64,000 nt of DNA, taken from contig CAAEUE010000001.1 in the NCBI GenBank assembly GCA_900759015.1, positions 51,797 through 115,796 on the forward strand. Direction: 5' to 3'. The position numbers were made by a program, and so were the translations under genes. Below the pieces are notes generated by a model. The model saw only the letters and a list, made by a program, of their open reading frames with translations. It did not search any database and was not told the origin of the DNA. The DNA comes from Clostridia bacterium (GTDB lineage: Bacteria; Bacillota; Clostridia; TANB77; CAG-508). Shown piece by piece: positions 8,242-15,729 of this stretch. Positions within the stretch are counted from its first letter, which is position 1, and each line of letters opens with the position of its first letter.

Positions 8242-8364
8242 TTAACAACATCCGTTTCTTCTATTTCCACCACAACAACAGAATATTATAATTAATAGTA
8301 TTATCCATGTGCAGCAATCATCTCCAAAACCGAAACCACATCCACAACCTCTATTTTCTGGCAT
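8242..8364 (-). CDS. Cysteine-rich 40-aa membrane peptide (first of a pair)
   Basis: A 40-residue protein: a Cys/Gly-rich start (MPENRGCGCGFGFGDDCC), a short hydrophobic core TWIILLIIIF, then CCCGGNRRNGCC. Nine of 40 residues are cysteine. The ATG at 8364 follows AAAGGAGGG with ideal spacing, which selects this short frame over a longer overlapping read-through. Similar tiny proteins with a hydrophobic patch flanked by clustered Cys are common and uncharacterised in Clostridia. Some are suspected spore or envelope components, but that is inference. It follows a second peptide of the same length on the same strand and is probably co-transcribed with it. Confidence 0.75.
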   Translation of the reverse strand: MPENRGCGCGFGFGDDCCTWIILLIIIFCCCGGNRRNGCC

Positions 8365-8428
8365 ATCAAATCCCTCCTTTCTAAACATATAAGTATATCT
8401 GTTTAAAATTATTAAAACAGTAAAATAT

Positions 8429-8551
8429 TTAGCAACCACATGGGTCACATGGTGTGTCACATCCACATCCAGAATTTCTACTATTTCCACAGCCGCAGAA
8501 AAGTATTAAGAAAAGAATGATGAACCATAATAAATCATTATTACAACACAT
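8429..8551 (-). CDS. Cysteine-rich 40-aa membrane peptide (second of a pair)
   Basis: A 40-residue protein starting MCCNNDLL, with a membrane segment LLWFIILFLILF (about 7-18), then CGCGNSRNSGCGCDTPCDPC and a final GC. It again has nine cysteines. The ATG at 8551 has GGGAGG upstream on the minus strand. It shares length, hydrophobic core, a GN(R/S)RN element after the core and cysteine count with its neighbour at 8242-8364, so the two look like diverged paralogues. The clustered CxC and CxxC pairs could bind metal or form disulfides. Function unknown. It is the first gene of the pair, with its promoter probably in 8560-8660. Confidence 0.75.
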   Translation of the reverse strand: MCCNNDLLWFIILFLILFCGCGNSRNSGCGCDTPCDPCGC

Positions 8552-8696
8552 AATATTACCTCCCTTTTCTCTCAAGACCTAAGTTTTTTTCTTAGTATGA
8601 TATATCTTATTCGAAATATATCTATTGTGTTACTAAAAAAATAATGATATAATTTCTGGCAGAATGGTAGTGTATATAGGAAAAGGAGAAAAATAT

Positions 8697-10868
8697 ATGG
8701 GTAATATTGTTTTATTAGATGAATTAACAATAAATAAAATAGCTGCAGGAGAAGTTATAGAAAGACCAGCATCTGTAGTAAAAGAAATGGTGGAAAACTC
8801 AATAGATGCAGGCGCTACTTCTATAACAGTAGAAATAAAAAATGGAGGAATATCTTATATAAGAATTACAGATAATGGTAAAGGAATTGCAAAAGATGAT
8901 ACAGAAATTGCTTTTGAAAGACATGCAACCAGTAAAATAAGGCAGGCAAGTGATATAGAGACAATTCATTCTATGGGGTTTAGAGGTGAAGCTTTAGCAA
9001 GTATTGCAGCTGTTGCAAATGTAGAACTAATAACAAAAACAGAAAATGACGAAATAGGAACAAGACTAGTGGTAGAAGCGGGAAAGGTATTAGAGCATGA
9101 AGAAATAGGTTGTAAAACAGGAACTTCGATAACTGTAAGAAATTTATTTTTTAATACACCTGTTAGATATAAATTTTTAAAGAAAGATTTTACAGAGTCA
9201 GGTTATATAGAGGATGCTATTACAAGACTTGCACTAGTAAATCCTAATATAGCTTTTAAATTAGTTAATACAGGTAAAGTGATTATTCAGACATCTGGAA
9301 ATGGGGACATTCAAGCTGTTATATATGGTATATATGGAAAAAACATAGCAGAAAATGTTTTAAAAGTAGATTATACATATGAAGATATACATATTTCGGG
9401 TGTTATAGGAAAACCAGAAATAGCAAGGTCAAATAGATCAAATCAATTATTTTTTGTAAATAATAGATATGTAAAAGATAAAACATTATCAGGAGCAATT
9501 GAAAAAGGATTTAAAGGGTTGCTTACAATAGGAAAATATGCATTTTCAATTTTAAATATAGAAATGGATCCTGCAAAAGTAGACGTCAATGTTCATCCAG
9601 CAAAATTAGAAGTTAGATTTTCGGATGAATCAAAAATATTTAAATCAGTATACCATGCAGTAAATGATACTTTATTAAAAAATGATTTAATAAAAAATTC
9701 AGATAGAGGAGAAAGTGATACTCATATATCAAGTGGTTCATTATTCGGAAATAGGAATAAAGTAGAAACAGAAATTAAAAATAATACATTTAATAGTTTA
9801 TTAGAATTACAAAAAAAGATTAAAGAAGATTTGGAAAAAAGCAAGAAAGAAATAAATTATAATACATCAAAAAATGATGAAGAGAAGGATATGCCTATTC
9901 AAAAAGAAGAAGAAAAAACAACAGTTACGAAGGAACCTTTAGAAGAAAATATAACTGTAAATACAGAATTAAAAGTGGATGAACCAAAGAATAGTGTAAA
10001 AGAAGAAGCAATAAAAAATGAACCCAAAAATGATGTAAAAAAAGATGAAATTAAATTAGATGTAAAAGAATTAGAAGAAGCTAGTAAAGAGATAGACAAA
10101 CAAATTGAAAATTTAACAAATGAAAATATAAAAGATGAAGAAAAAAAGGAAAGTTTTGATGAAATGTACTTTAAGATTTTTGGTACAAAACCACCAAAAA
10201 TTGATGGAGACCCAAAAGAAGAACCAAAAGCAATTACAAAAGAAGATAATACAACTTTATTTGAAACAATTGAAGATGATTATAAATATAAACAACAATA
10301 TAAATTTATAGGAATAGTATTTAATACTTATATCATTTTTGAAATGGATGATGAAATGTACATAATGGATCAACATGCGGCTCATGAAAGAATTATGTTT
10401 GAAAAGGTAAAAAAGAATTTTTATTCAGATGAAGAAAAAGATTCACAATTAATGATTTTACCAGATATAATTACATTAACACATAAAGAAATGAATATTG
10501 CTAAAGAAAATATGGAGTTGTTTAAAAAAGCAGGATTTATAATAGAAGAATTTGGTGACAATACAATAAAAATTTCTGGAACACCAAGTATATGTATAGA
10601 TCTTAATACTAGAGATTTATTCCTAGAAACATTAGATGAGATAAATTCTGTTGCAAGAACAGCAAAACAAGAAATTGAAAATAAATTTTTAGCAACAATA
10701 GCATGTAAAGCAGCAGTAAAAGCACATATGGTTTTATCAAAAGAAGAGGTAGAAAGTTTAATGGATGAATTATTAAAATTACCAAATCCATTTACATGCC
10801 CACATGGAAGACCAACTGTTATAAAAATGTCTAAATATGAGATAGAAAGAAAATTTGAAAGAAAGTAA
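8697..10868 (+). CDS. mutL: DNA mismatch repair endonuclease MutL
   Basis: 723 aa from the ATG at 8697, which has AAAAGGAG upstream; an upstream in-frame ATG at 8664 lacks a site. The N-terminal GHKL ATPase motifs are intact: NSIDAG, DNGKGI and GFRGEAL. A long Lys/Glu-rich linker (about residues 340-500) separates it from a C-terminal dimerisation/endonuclease domain with DQHAAHERIMFE (from about 558) and CPHGRPT (from about 701). These mark the nicking type of MutL found in bacteria without MutH. It links MutS mismatch recognition to strand incision. mutS, usually next to mutL, is not immediately upstream. miaA follows directly, a common pairing. Confidence 0.97.
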   Translation: MGNIVLLDELTINKIAAGEVIERPASVVKEMVENSIDAGATSITVEIKNGGISYIRITDNGKGIAKDDTEIAFERHATSKIRQASDIETIHSMGFRGEALASIAAVANVELITKTENDEIGTRLVVEAGKVLEHEEIGCKTGTSITVRNLFFNTPVRYKFLKKDFTESGYIEDAITRLALVNPNIAFKLVNTGKVIIQTSGNGDIQAVIYGIYGKNIAENVLKVDYTYEDIHISGVIGKPEIARSNRSNQLFFVNNRYVKDKTLSGAIEKGFKGLLTIGKYAFSILNIEMDPAKVDVNVHPAKLEVRFSDESKIFKSVYHAVNDTLLKNDLIKNSDRGESDTHISSGSLFGNRNKVETEIKNNTFNSLLELQKKIKEDLEKSKKEINYNTSKNDEEKDMPIQKEEEKTTVTKEPLEENITVNTELKVDEPKNSVKEEAIKNEPKNDVKKDEIKLDVKELEEASKEIDKQIENLTNENIKDEEKKESFDEMYFKIFGTKPPKIDGDPKEEPKAITKEDNTTLFETIEDDYKYKQQYKFIGIVFNTYIIFEMDDEMYIMDQHAAHERIMFEKVKKNFYSDEEKDSQLMILPDIITLTHKEMNIAKENMELFKKAGFIIEEFGDNTIKISGTPSICIDLNTRDLFLETLDEINSVARTAKQEIENKFLATIACKAAVKAHMVLSKEEVESLMDELLKLPNPFTCPHGRPTVIKMSKYEIERKFERK

Positions 10869-10881
10869 AATGGAGGGAAAA

Positions 10882-11814
10882 GTGAAAGAGACAATATCAA
10901 AAAAAGATGTTATAGTAATAGGAGGACCAACAGCATCAGGAAAAACAGGTTTATCCATAGAACTCGCAAAAAGAATAAATGGACAAATAGTTTCTGCTGA
11001 TTCTATGCAAATATATAAAGATATGGATATAGGAACAGCTAAAGTTACAAAAGAAGAGATGCAGGGTATAAAACATTATATGATTGATATTGTAACTCCA
11101 GATAAAAGATATTCTGTTGCTGAATTTAAAACAGATGCAGAAAAGGCTATTGATGATATAATAAAAAATGGACATGTACCTATAGTGGTAGGTGGAACAG
11201 GGTTATATGTAAATAGCTTAATATATAATATTAATTATCCTCAATTAGAATTTGATAAAAAATATAGAGAATATTTAGAAGAACAAGTAAAAAAAGAAGG
11301 TTTGGATAAATTATACGAAGAAGCAAAAAAAATTGATGAAGAGGCTATTTCTAAAATTAGTCCAAATGACCAGAAAAGAATTTTAAGAATTTTAGAGATA
11401 TATAACCAAACAGGAAAAACAAAAACTGAATTAGAGAAGATTTCTAGAGAAGAACCACCAAAATATAATTATAAAGTGTTTGGTATAAATTATGAGAGAA
11501 GTAAATTATATGATAGAATAAATCTTAGGGTTGATAAAATGTTAGACCAAGGTTTAATTCAAGAAGTAAAAAAGATTAAAGAAAAGTATAATGAATTTCC
11601 TACAGCAATGCAGGGATTAGGTTATAAAGAAGTTGTTCAATACTTAGAAAATATATTTACATATGAAGAAATGGTAGAAAAAATAAAGCAAGAAAGTAGA
11701 AGATATGCTAAAAGGCAAATTACATGGTTTAAAGCTATAAAAGAATTAATTTGGTTAAAAGCAGAAGATGGAATCGAAAAGAACATAGAAATTATCTTGG
11801 AGGAGATAAATTGA
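10882..11814 (+). CDS. miaA: tRNA dimethylallyltransferase MiaA
   Basis: Adds a dimethylallyl group to A37 of tRNAs that read U-starting codons. The P-loop GGPTASGKTGLS and the downstream DSMQIYKDMDIGTAK are classic for the family. The C-terminal part has AMQGLGYKEVVQYL and RRYAKRQITWF, the tRNA-contacting motif. I place the start at the GTG (10882) because GGAGG (10872-10876) sits five bases before it, giving 310 aa. The ATG at 10870 is an alternative without a good site. It lies just after mutL, and its stop codon overlaps the TTG start of the next gene, so the three are one transcript. Confidence 0.95.
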   Translation: MKETISKKDVIVIGGPTASGKTGLSIELAKRINGQIVSADSMQIYKDMDIGTAKVTKEEMQGIKHYMIDIVTPDKRYSVAEFKTDAEKAIDDIIKNGHVPIVVGGTGLYVNSLIYNINYPQLEFDKKYREYLEEQVKKEGLDKLYEEAKKIDEEAISKISPNDQKRILRILEIYNQTGKTKTELEKISREEPPKYNYKVFGINYERSKLYDRINLRVDKMLDQGLIQEVKKIKEKYNEFPTAMQGLGYKEVVQYLENIFTYEEMVEKIKQESRRYAKRQITWFKAIKELIWLKAEDGIEKNIEIILEEIN

Positions 11815-13067
11815 AAGAAAAAATAGAGAGCAAAAGAAAAACGAATAAGATAAAAATAGTTTTTATATGCATATTAGTAATAGCTGTTGTAATATATGCT
11901 GGTTATACTGCCTGGCAATTATTTACACATCCAACTGATGTATTTTTAGTAGAACAAGGTTCTATTTCTGAAGAACAAAAAGTAGAGGGATATATTATAA
12001 GAAGAGAGACAAAAGTACAGGGGAATAATTATAAAAATGGTATGGTACAAATAAAGACAGAAGGAGAAAAATGTGCTAAAGATGAAAATATATTTAGATA
12101 TTATACTACTGGAGAAGAAGAACTGGTTAAGAAAATTCAAGAATTGGATGAACAAATAGATGAAGCACAGAAAAAATCGACTAATACAGTATTTCCAGGA
12201 GATATAAAACTTTTAGATGAAGAAATAGATTTAAGATTGTCAGAAATTTCTCAAAATAATAATGTACAAAAAATTTCTGAATACAAGAAGGAAATTGAAA
12301 ACTATATTACTAAAAAAACAAATATTGTGGGAGAAAATAGCGAAGCTGGTTCATATTTAAGTAATCTGATACAAGAAAGAAAAAAATATGAAAACCAATT
12401 AAATTCAGGAAGCGAATATATAAAAGCTCCAATGAGTGGAGTAGTATCTTATAAGATAGATGGATTGGAAGAAGTATTAACACCAGATGATTTTAGTAGT
12501 TATAATAGATCTTTCTTTGAAAGTCTAAATTTGAAAACAGGACAAACAATAGCTACTAATACTGAATGTGGAAAGGTTGTAAATAATTATGAATGTTATA
12601 TTGCAACAATTTTGAAAAAGAATCAATTGCACGATATAAAACAGGGAAGTAAACTTAATTTACGCTTGTCAAATGGTGATGAAATATCTAGTAGCGTGGA
12701 ATATATTATGGAACAAACAAATGATGATGTGTTAGTAGTATTTAAAATAAATAAAGATGTAGAAAAATTAATAAGCAATAGGAAAATTTCTTTTGAAATT
12801 ATATTTTGGCAATATTCAGGTTATAAAGTTCCTAATACTGCAATTATAAAAGAAAATGACTTAGCTTATGTAGTTAGAAATAGAGCAGGGTATTTAACTA
12901 GAGTATTAGTAAAAGTAGAAAAACAAAATGAAAGTTATTCAATAATAGACAATTATAGTTCGAATGAATTAAAAGAGATGGGGTATAATTCGTCTGATTT
13001 AAATGTTAGTACAAAGATAAATATGTATGATGAAATTCAAACAGTAGCAAATAAGGATATTAAATAA
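11811..13067 (+). CDS. HlyD-like membrane-anchored protein upstream of sepF
   Basis: 418 aa from a TTG at 11811, which has GGAGG seven bases upstream and overlaps the miaA stop. One N-terminal membrane segment (about 14-34) is followed by a barrel-sandwich half, a coiled coil (about 100-210), a second barrel half (IKAPMSGVVSYKIDGLEE) and a C-terminal beta domain. That is the plan of HlyD/RND-type adaptor proteins. No transporter partner lies beside it. Proteins of this type sit upstream of sepF in many Clostridia, which suggests a link to division or envelope assembly rather than drug efflux; that is inference from gene order. Confidence 0.75.
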   Translation: MKEKIESKRKTNKIKIVFICILVIAVVIYAGYTAWQLFTHPTDVFLVEQGSISEEQKVEGYIIRRETKVQGNNYKNGMVQIKTEGEKCAKDENIFRYYTTGEEELVKKIQELDEQIDEAQKKSTNTVFPGDIKLLDEEIDLRLSEISQNNNVQKISEYKKEIENYITKKTNIVGENSEAGSYLSNLIQERKKYENQLNSGSEYIKAPMSGVVSYKIDGLEEVLTPDDFSSYNRSFFESLNLKTGQTIATNTECGKVVNNYECYIATILKKNQLHDIKQGSKLNLRLSNGDEISSSVEYIMEQTNDDVLVVFKINKDVEKLISNRKISFEIIFWQYSGYKVPNTAIIKENDLAYVVRNRAGYLTRVLVKVEKQNESYSIIDNYSSNELKEMGYNSSDLNVSTKINMYDEIQTVANKDIK

Positions 13068-13122
13068 TATTACAACAATATTACAATAATATTAAGAATA
13101 AATTACAAAGAATAAAAAAGTA

Positions 13123-13151
13123 TTGACAATAATAAAAAAAAGTTAGATACT
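13123..13151 (+). promoter_or_regulatory. Promoter of sepF
   Basis: TTGACA (13123-13128) with a 17-base spacer to GATACT (13146-13151), which matches four of six -10 bases. It lies 45 bases upstream of the sepF start codon. Confidence 0.55.
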
Positions 13152-13195
13152 ATATGCAAATACCAACAAAGGAGAAATATTAGGAGGTTTTTTTG

Positions 13196-13708
13196 ATGGC
13201 AGGAGCTATAATGAACAAAGTATGGGATTTATTTGGAATGGATACAGAAAGAGATGCAGAAGAAGTAGAAGAAAAAACATATGATAACAACGATTATAAT
13301 AATTATGATGGTTATGATGATGATGAAAATGATGAGATAGAAGATAGAAGAATATTTGGTGGAGGAAAGAAAAATAAAGAAAAAGTGGTATCTATGCCAC
13401 AAACTCAACAAATAAAAATGGTTATTTCACAACCAACAACATTTGATCAATCAGAAGAAATTTGTGAATTTTTAAAAGAAAAGAAATCAGTAATTGTAAA
13501 TTTAGAATATGTAAACAAAGATGTTGCTAGAAGAATAGTAGACTTTATTAGTGGAGGAGTTTTTGCATTAGATGGACATATTCAAAAAGTTTCAAACTCA
13601 ATATTCTTAATAGCACCTTATAATTATGAAATCACAAATGAAATGGCAAGAGAAGAAATATCAAATAAATTATCAGTATCTTGGTTAAAAAATAATACTA
13701 AAAACTAG
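13196..13708 (+). CDS. sepF: Cell division protein SepF
   Basis: 170 aa from the ATG at 13196 with AGGAGG eight bases upstream. It has an N-terminal amphipathic stretch (MAGAIMNKVWDLFG) that binds membrane, a very acidic Asp/Asn/Tyr linker, and the C-terminal SepF core (about 85-165) with VIVNLEYVNKDVARRIVDF and SGGVFALDGHIQKVSNSIFLI. SepF polymerises into rings and ties FtsZ to the membrane. The gene has its own promoter and is followed by divIVA, part of the usual division cluster of Gram-positive bacteria, though ylmE, ylmG and ylmH are absent here. Confidence 0.95.
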   Translation: MAGAIMNKVWDLFGMDTERDAEEVEEKTYDNNDYNNYDGYDDDENDEIEDRRIFGGGKKNKEKVVSMPQTQQIKMVISQPTTFDQSEEICEFLKEKKSVIVNLEYVNKDVARRIVDFISGGVFALDGHIQKVSNSIFLIAPYNYEITNEMAREEISNKLSVSWLKNNTKN

Positions 13709-13753
13709 TTTATATTTTAGAATTTTATTTGACGATTATAATCATTAGCCAAT

Positions 13754-13787
13754 TTAATATAAGCACGTATAATCGTGCTTATATTAA
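13754..13787. repeat. Perfect hairpin between sepF and divIVA
   Basis: TTAATATAAGCACG (13754-13767) and CGTGCTTATATTAA (13774-13787) form a 14-bp perfect stem with a TATAAT loop. No T-run follows on the plus strand (GGTTATGCGG), so it is not a standard terminator. It may be an RNA stability or processing structure between the two genes, or a protein-binding palindrome. Confidence 0.6.
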
Positions 13788-13834
13788 GGTTATGCGGATT
13801 ATATTAATTAAATGCAAGAAGGAGGCGTAGCAAC

Positions 13835-14293
13835 ATGCTTACACCATTAGATATAGAAAATAAAAAATTCTCAAAACAAATGGTTAATGGATACAGTGTA
13901 GAAGAAGTAGACGACTTTTTAGACGAATTAACTAAAGACTATGGAAAAGCTTATAAAGAAAGTACAGAAGCTAAAAAAACAATAGATGAACTAACACAAA
14001 GTTTGGCTCATTATAAAAATATAGAAGAAACTATACAAAGTACTTTAGTTATGGCTCAATCAGCAGCAGAAGATGTGAAAAATGTAGCAAGACAACAAGC
14101 AGAACAAATAGTTAAAGATGCAAAAGGAAATGCTCAAAAAGAAGCTGATTCTTTATCACAAGAAATAAATATGAAGAAAAAAGAAATGGATGAGCTTAAA
14201 AAACAATTTGATGTATATAAAGCAAAAATGGAAGCTTTATTGATATCTCAATTGGAATTATTAAAAGATATAAATAAAGAAGAAGAAAATTGA
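13835..14293 (+). CDS. divIVA: DivIVA domain protein
   Basis: 152 aa. The N-terminus (LTPLDIENKKFSKQMVNGYS, then VEEVDDFLDEL) is the conserved DivIVA membrane-binding head that senses curved membrane at poles and septa. The rest is a coiled coil (about 35-150) for oligomerisation. It is shorter than Bacillus-type DivIVA and close to the form found in Clostridia. Preceded by AAGGAGGCG and followed by a terminator. Its place just after sepF supports a role in septum placement or polar organisation, including during sporulation. Confidence 0.93.
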   Translation: MLTPLDIENKKFSKQMVNGYSVEEVDDFLDELTKDYGKAYKESTEAKKTIDELTQSLAHYKNIEETIQSTLVMAQSAAEDVKNVARQQAEQIVKDAKGNAQKEADSLSQEINMKKKEMDELKKQFDVYKAKMEALLISQLELLKDINKEEEN

Positions 14294-14360
14294 CAAACTT
14301 ATATAAATTAAAGAAAAATTAGGAGTTTGTCCGTGGTTTAATTATATAGCACAAACTAAA

Positions 14361-14398
14361 GACAAGTTTTACCTTTATATGTAAAATTTGTCTTTTAT
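14361..14398 (+). terminator. Terminator after divIVA
   Basis: GACAAGTTTTAC and GTAAAATTTGTC pair with one mismatch around CTTTATAT and are followed by TTTTATT. A weaker GTTTGT/ACAAAC pair lies just upstream (about 14322-14356). Confidence 0.75.
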
Positions 14399-14496
14399 TG
14401 GCTTTGTTACAGAACTATTAAATGTATGTTACATTTATATTAATAATATTGACATATCTTTAATATTTAATAAAATATATTGTGTAAAGAGGTATT

Positions 14497-15051
14497 ATGA
14501 GAATTATAGGCGGATTAGCGAGAGGAACAAATTTATATACTTTAGATGGACTAGATACTAGACCAACTTTAGATAGAGTTAGAGAATCGCTATTTAATAT
14601 TATACAAAATGATATAAAAGATTCAGTTTTATTAGATTTATTTGCTGGTAGTGGAGCAGTTGGGTTAGAAGCTATAAGCAGAGGCGCAAAGAAAGCTGTA
14701 CTATGCGATAAAAATAAAAAAGCAATAGAAATAATAAATAAGAATGTAAAAAAATTAAGGGCTGAAGAAAAAGTACAAATATTATGTATAGACTATGAGA
14801 ACTATTTAAAAACCTCACAAGAGAAATTTGATTTCATTTATTTAGATCCACCATATAAAACAAAATGTATAAGTAAAAGTGTACAATTAATATATACTGA
14901 AAACTTATTAACAGAAAAAGGTGTGATAATAGCAGAAACAGATGAACTTGAAAAGGTAATAAATGAAATTAATGAAATGAAATTAAGTATAAATATTTAT
15001 GATACTAGAAAATATGGTAGAGCAAGGTTAATATTTATGCGAAAGGAGTAA
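14497..15051 (+). CDS. rsmD: 16S rRNA (guanine966-N2)-methyltransferase RsmD
   Basis: 184 aa class I SAM-dependent methyltransferase. It starts MRIIGG, then RPTLDRVRESLFNII. The SAM site is LLDLFAGSGAVGLEAISRGA (about 46-65) and the catalytic DPPY is in FIYLDPPYKTK. It methylates G966 of 16S rRNA during small-subunit assembly. An AAAGAGG site precedes the ATG. In most Bacillota coaD follows rsmD; here a coiled-coil protein does, four bases downstream, so the two are co-transcribed. Confidence 0.95.
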   Translation: MRIIGGLARGTNLYTLDGLDTRPTLDRVRESLFNIIQNDIKDSVLLDLFAGSGAVGLEAISRGAKKAVLCDKNKKAIEIINKNVKKLRAEEKVQILCIDYENYLKTSQEKFDFIYLDPPYKTKCISKSVQLIYTENLLTEKGVIIAETDELEKVINEINEMKLSINIYDTRKYGRARLIFMRKE

Positions 15052-15055
15052 ACAA

Positions 15056-15493
15056 ATGGAGATTTTCACATTATTAGAAACCCTAGAAGAAATACTAGAA
15101 CAGAGTAAAAAACTTCCATTTACTGATAAAGCAATTGTTGATAAGGAAGCTATATTAGAAGTTATAAAAGAGATAAGACTAAAACTTCCAGATGAATTAA
15201 AACAAGCAAAATGGGTAAAAGAAGAAAGACAGAGAATATTAACTGAAGCTCAAAAAGAAGCAAATGATATAGTAAAAGAAGCAGAGACAAGAATTATTTC
15301 TATGATAGATGAACATGAGATCACTAAAAAAGCGTATGAGCAAAAAGCACAAATAATAGAAACTGCTAACGAAATGTCAAGAGAAATATCACAGGGAACA
15401 AAAGAATATGCTGATAATGTCTTAGGAAGTATTCAAACAGCATTAGAAGATGCACTAAAAGTTATACAAAATAATAGAAAAGAATTAAAATAA
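15056..15493 (+). CDS. Coiled-coil protein of the rsmD/coaD neighbourhood, ATP synthase subunit B/E-like
   Basis: 145 aa, no membrane segment. The middle (about 55-120) is a long Lys/Glu/Ala coiled coil with heptad character (EERQRILTEAQKEANDIVKE), similar in composition to F-type subunit B or V-type subunit E stalks and to DivIVA-type coils. Proteins like it follow rsmD or coaD in many Clostridia and are usually left as hypothetical or loosely labelled ATPase. There is no nucleotide-binding motif, so that label is unfounded. Ribosome binding site AAAGGAG. Role unknown. Confidence 0.7.
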   Translation: MEIFTLLETLEEILEQSKKLPFTDKAIVDKEAILEVIKEIRLKLPDELKQAKWVKEERQRILTEAQKEANDIVKEAETRIISMIDEHEITKKAYEQKAQIIETANEMSREISQGTKEYADNVLGSIQTALEDALKVIQNNRKELK

Positions 15494-15500
15494 ATTGGAA

Positions 15501-15553
15501 GTCAGAGGTCGGTATTTATTTTTTAGATGATACAGACATCTGACCTTTTTTTG
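15501..15553 (+). terminator. Terminator after rsmD operon
   Basis: GTCAGA (15501-15506) and TCTGAC pair, extended inward by GTC/GAC and GTAT/ATAC across mismatches, and are followed by CTTTTTTT. The rest of the gap up to 15729 holds no gene that I can see, only a GGAGGG site for ftsK. Confidence 0.75.
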
Positions 15554-15729
15554 TATATAGTAAACTAATAGCTATACTAAATACTTATGGCGCATGCTAG
15601 ATATTCTGGAATTTTCCAATGTATAGGTTTCTTATGTGTATCATTTTAATGCATACAAATAATTTATGTGAAACAAATCTTGCATACGCTTTTGTATGTA
15701 GTTATATAATAAAAATCGGAGGGAATGTA

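Noticed and set aside
8242..8490. A single 82-aa minus-strand frame covering the first cysteine-rich peptide and more
   Set aside because: The upstream part has no ribosome binding site and lies over the other peptide in another frame. The good AAAGGAGGG before 8364 fits the 40-aa protein.
10421..10900. A 159-aa minus-strand frame over the mutL 3' end
   Set aside because: Antisense to a well-conserved gene, low-complexity sequence, no start signal.
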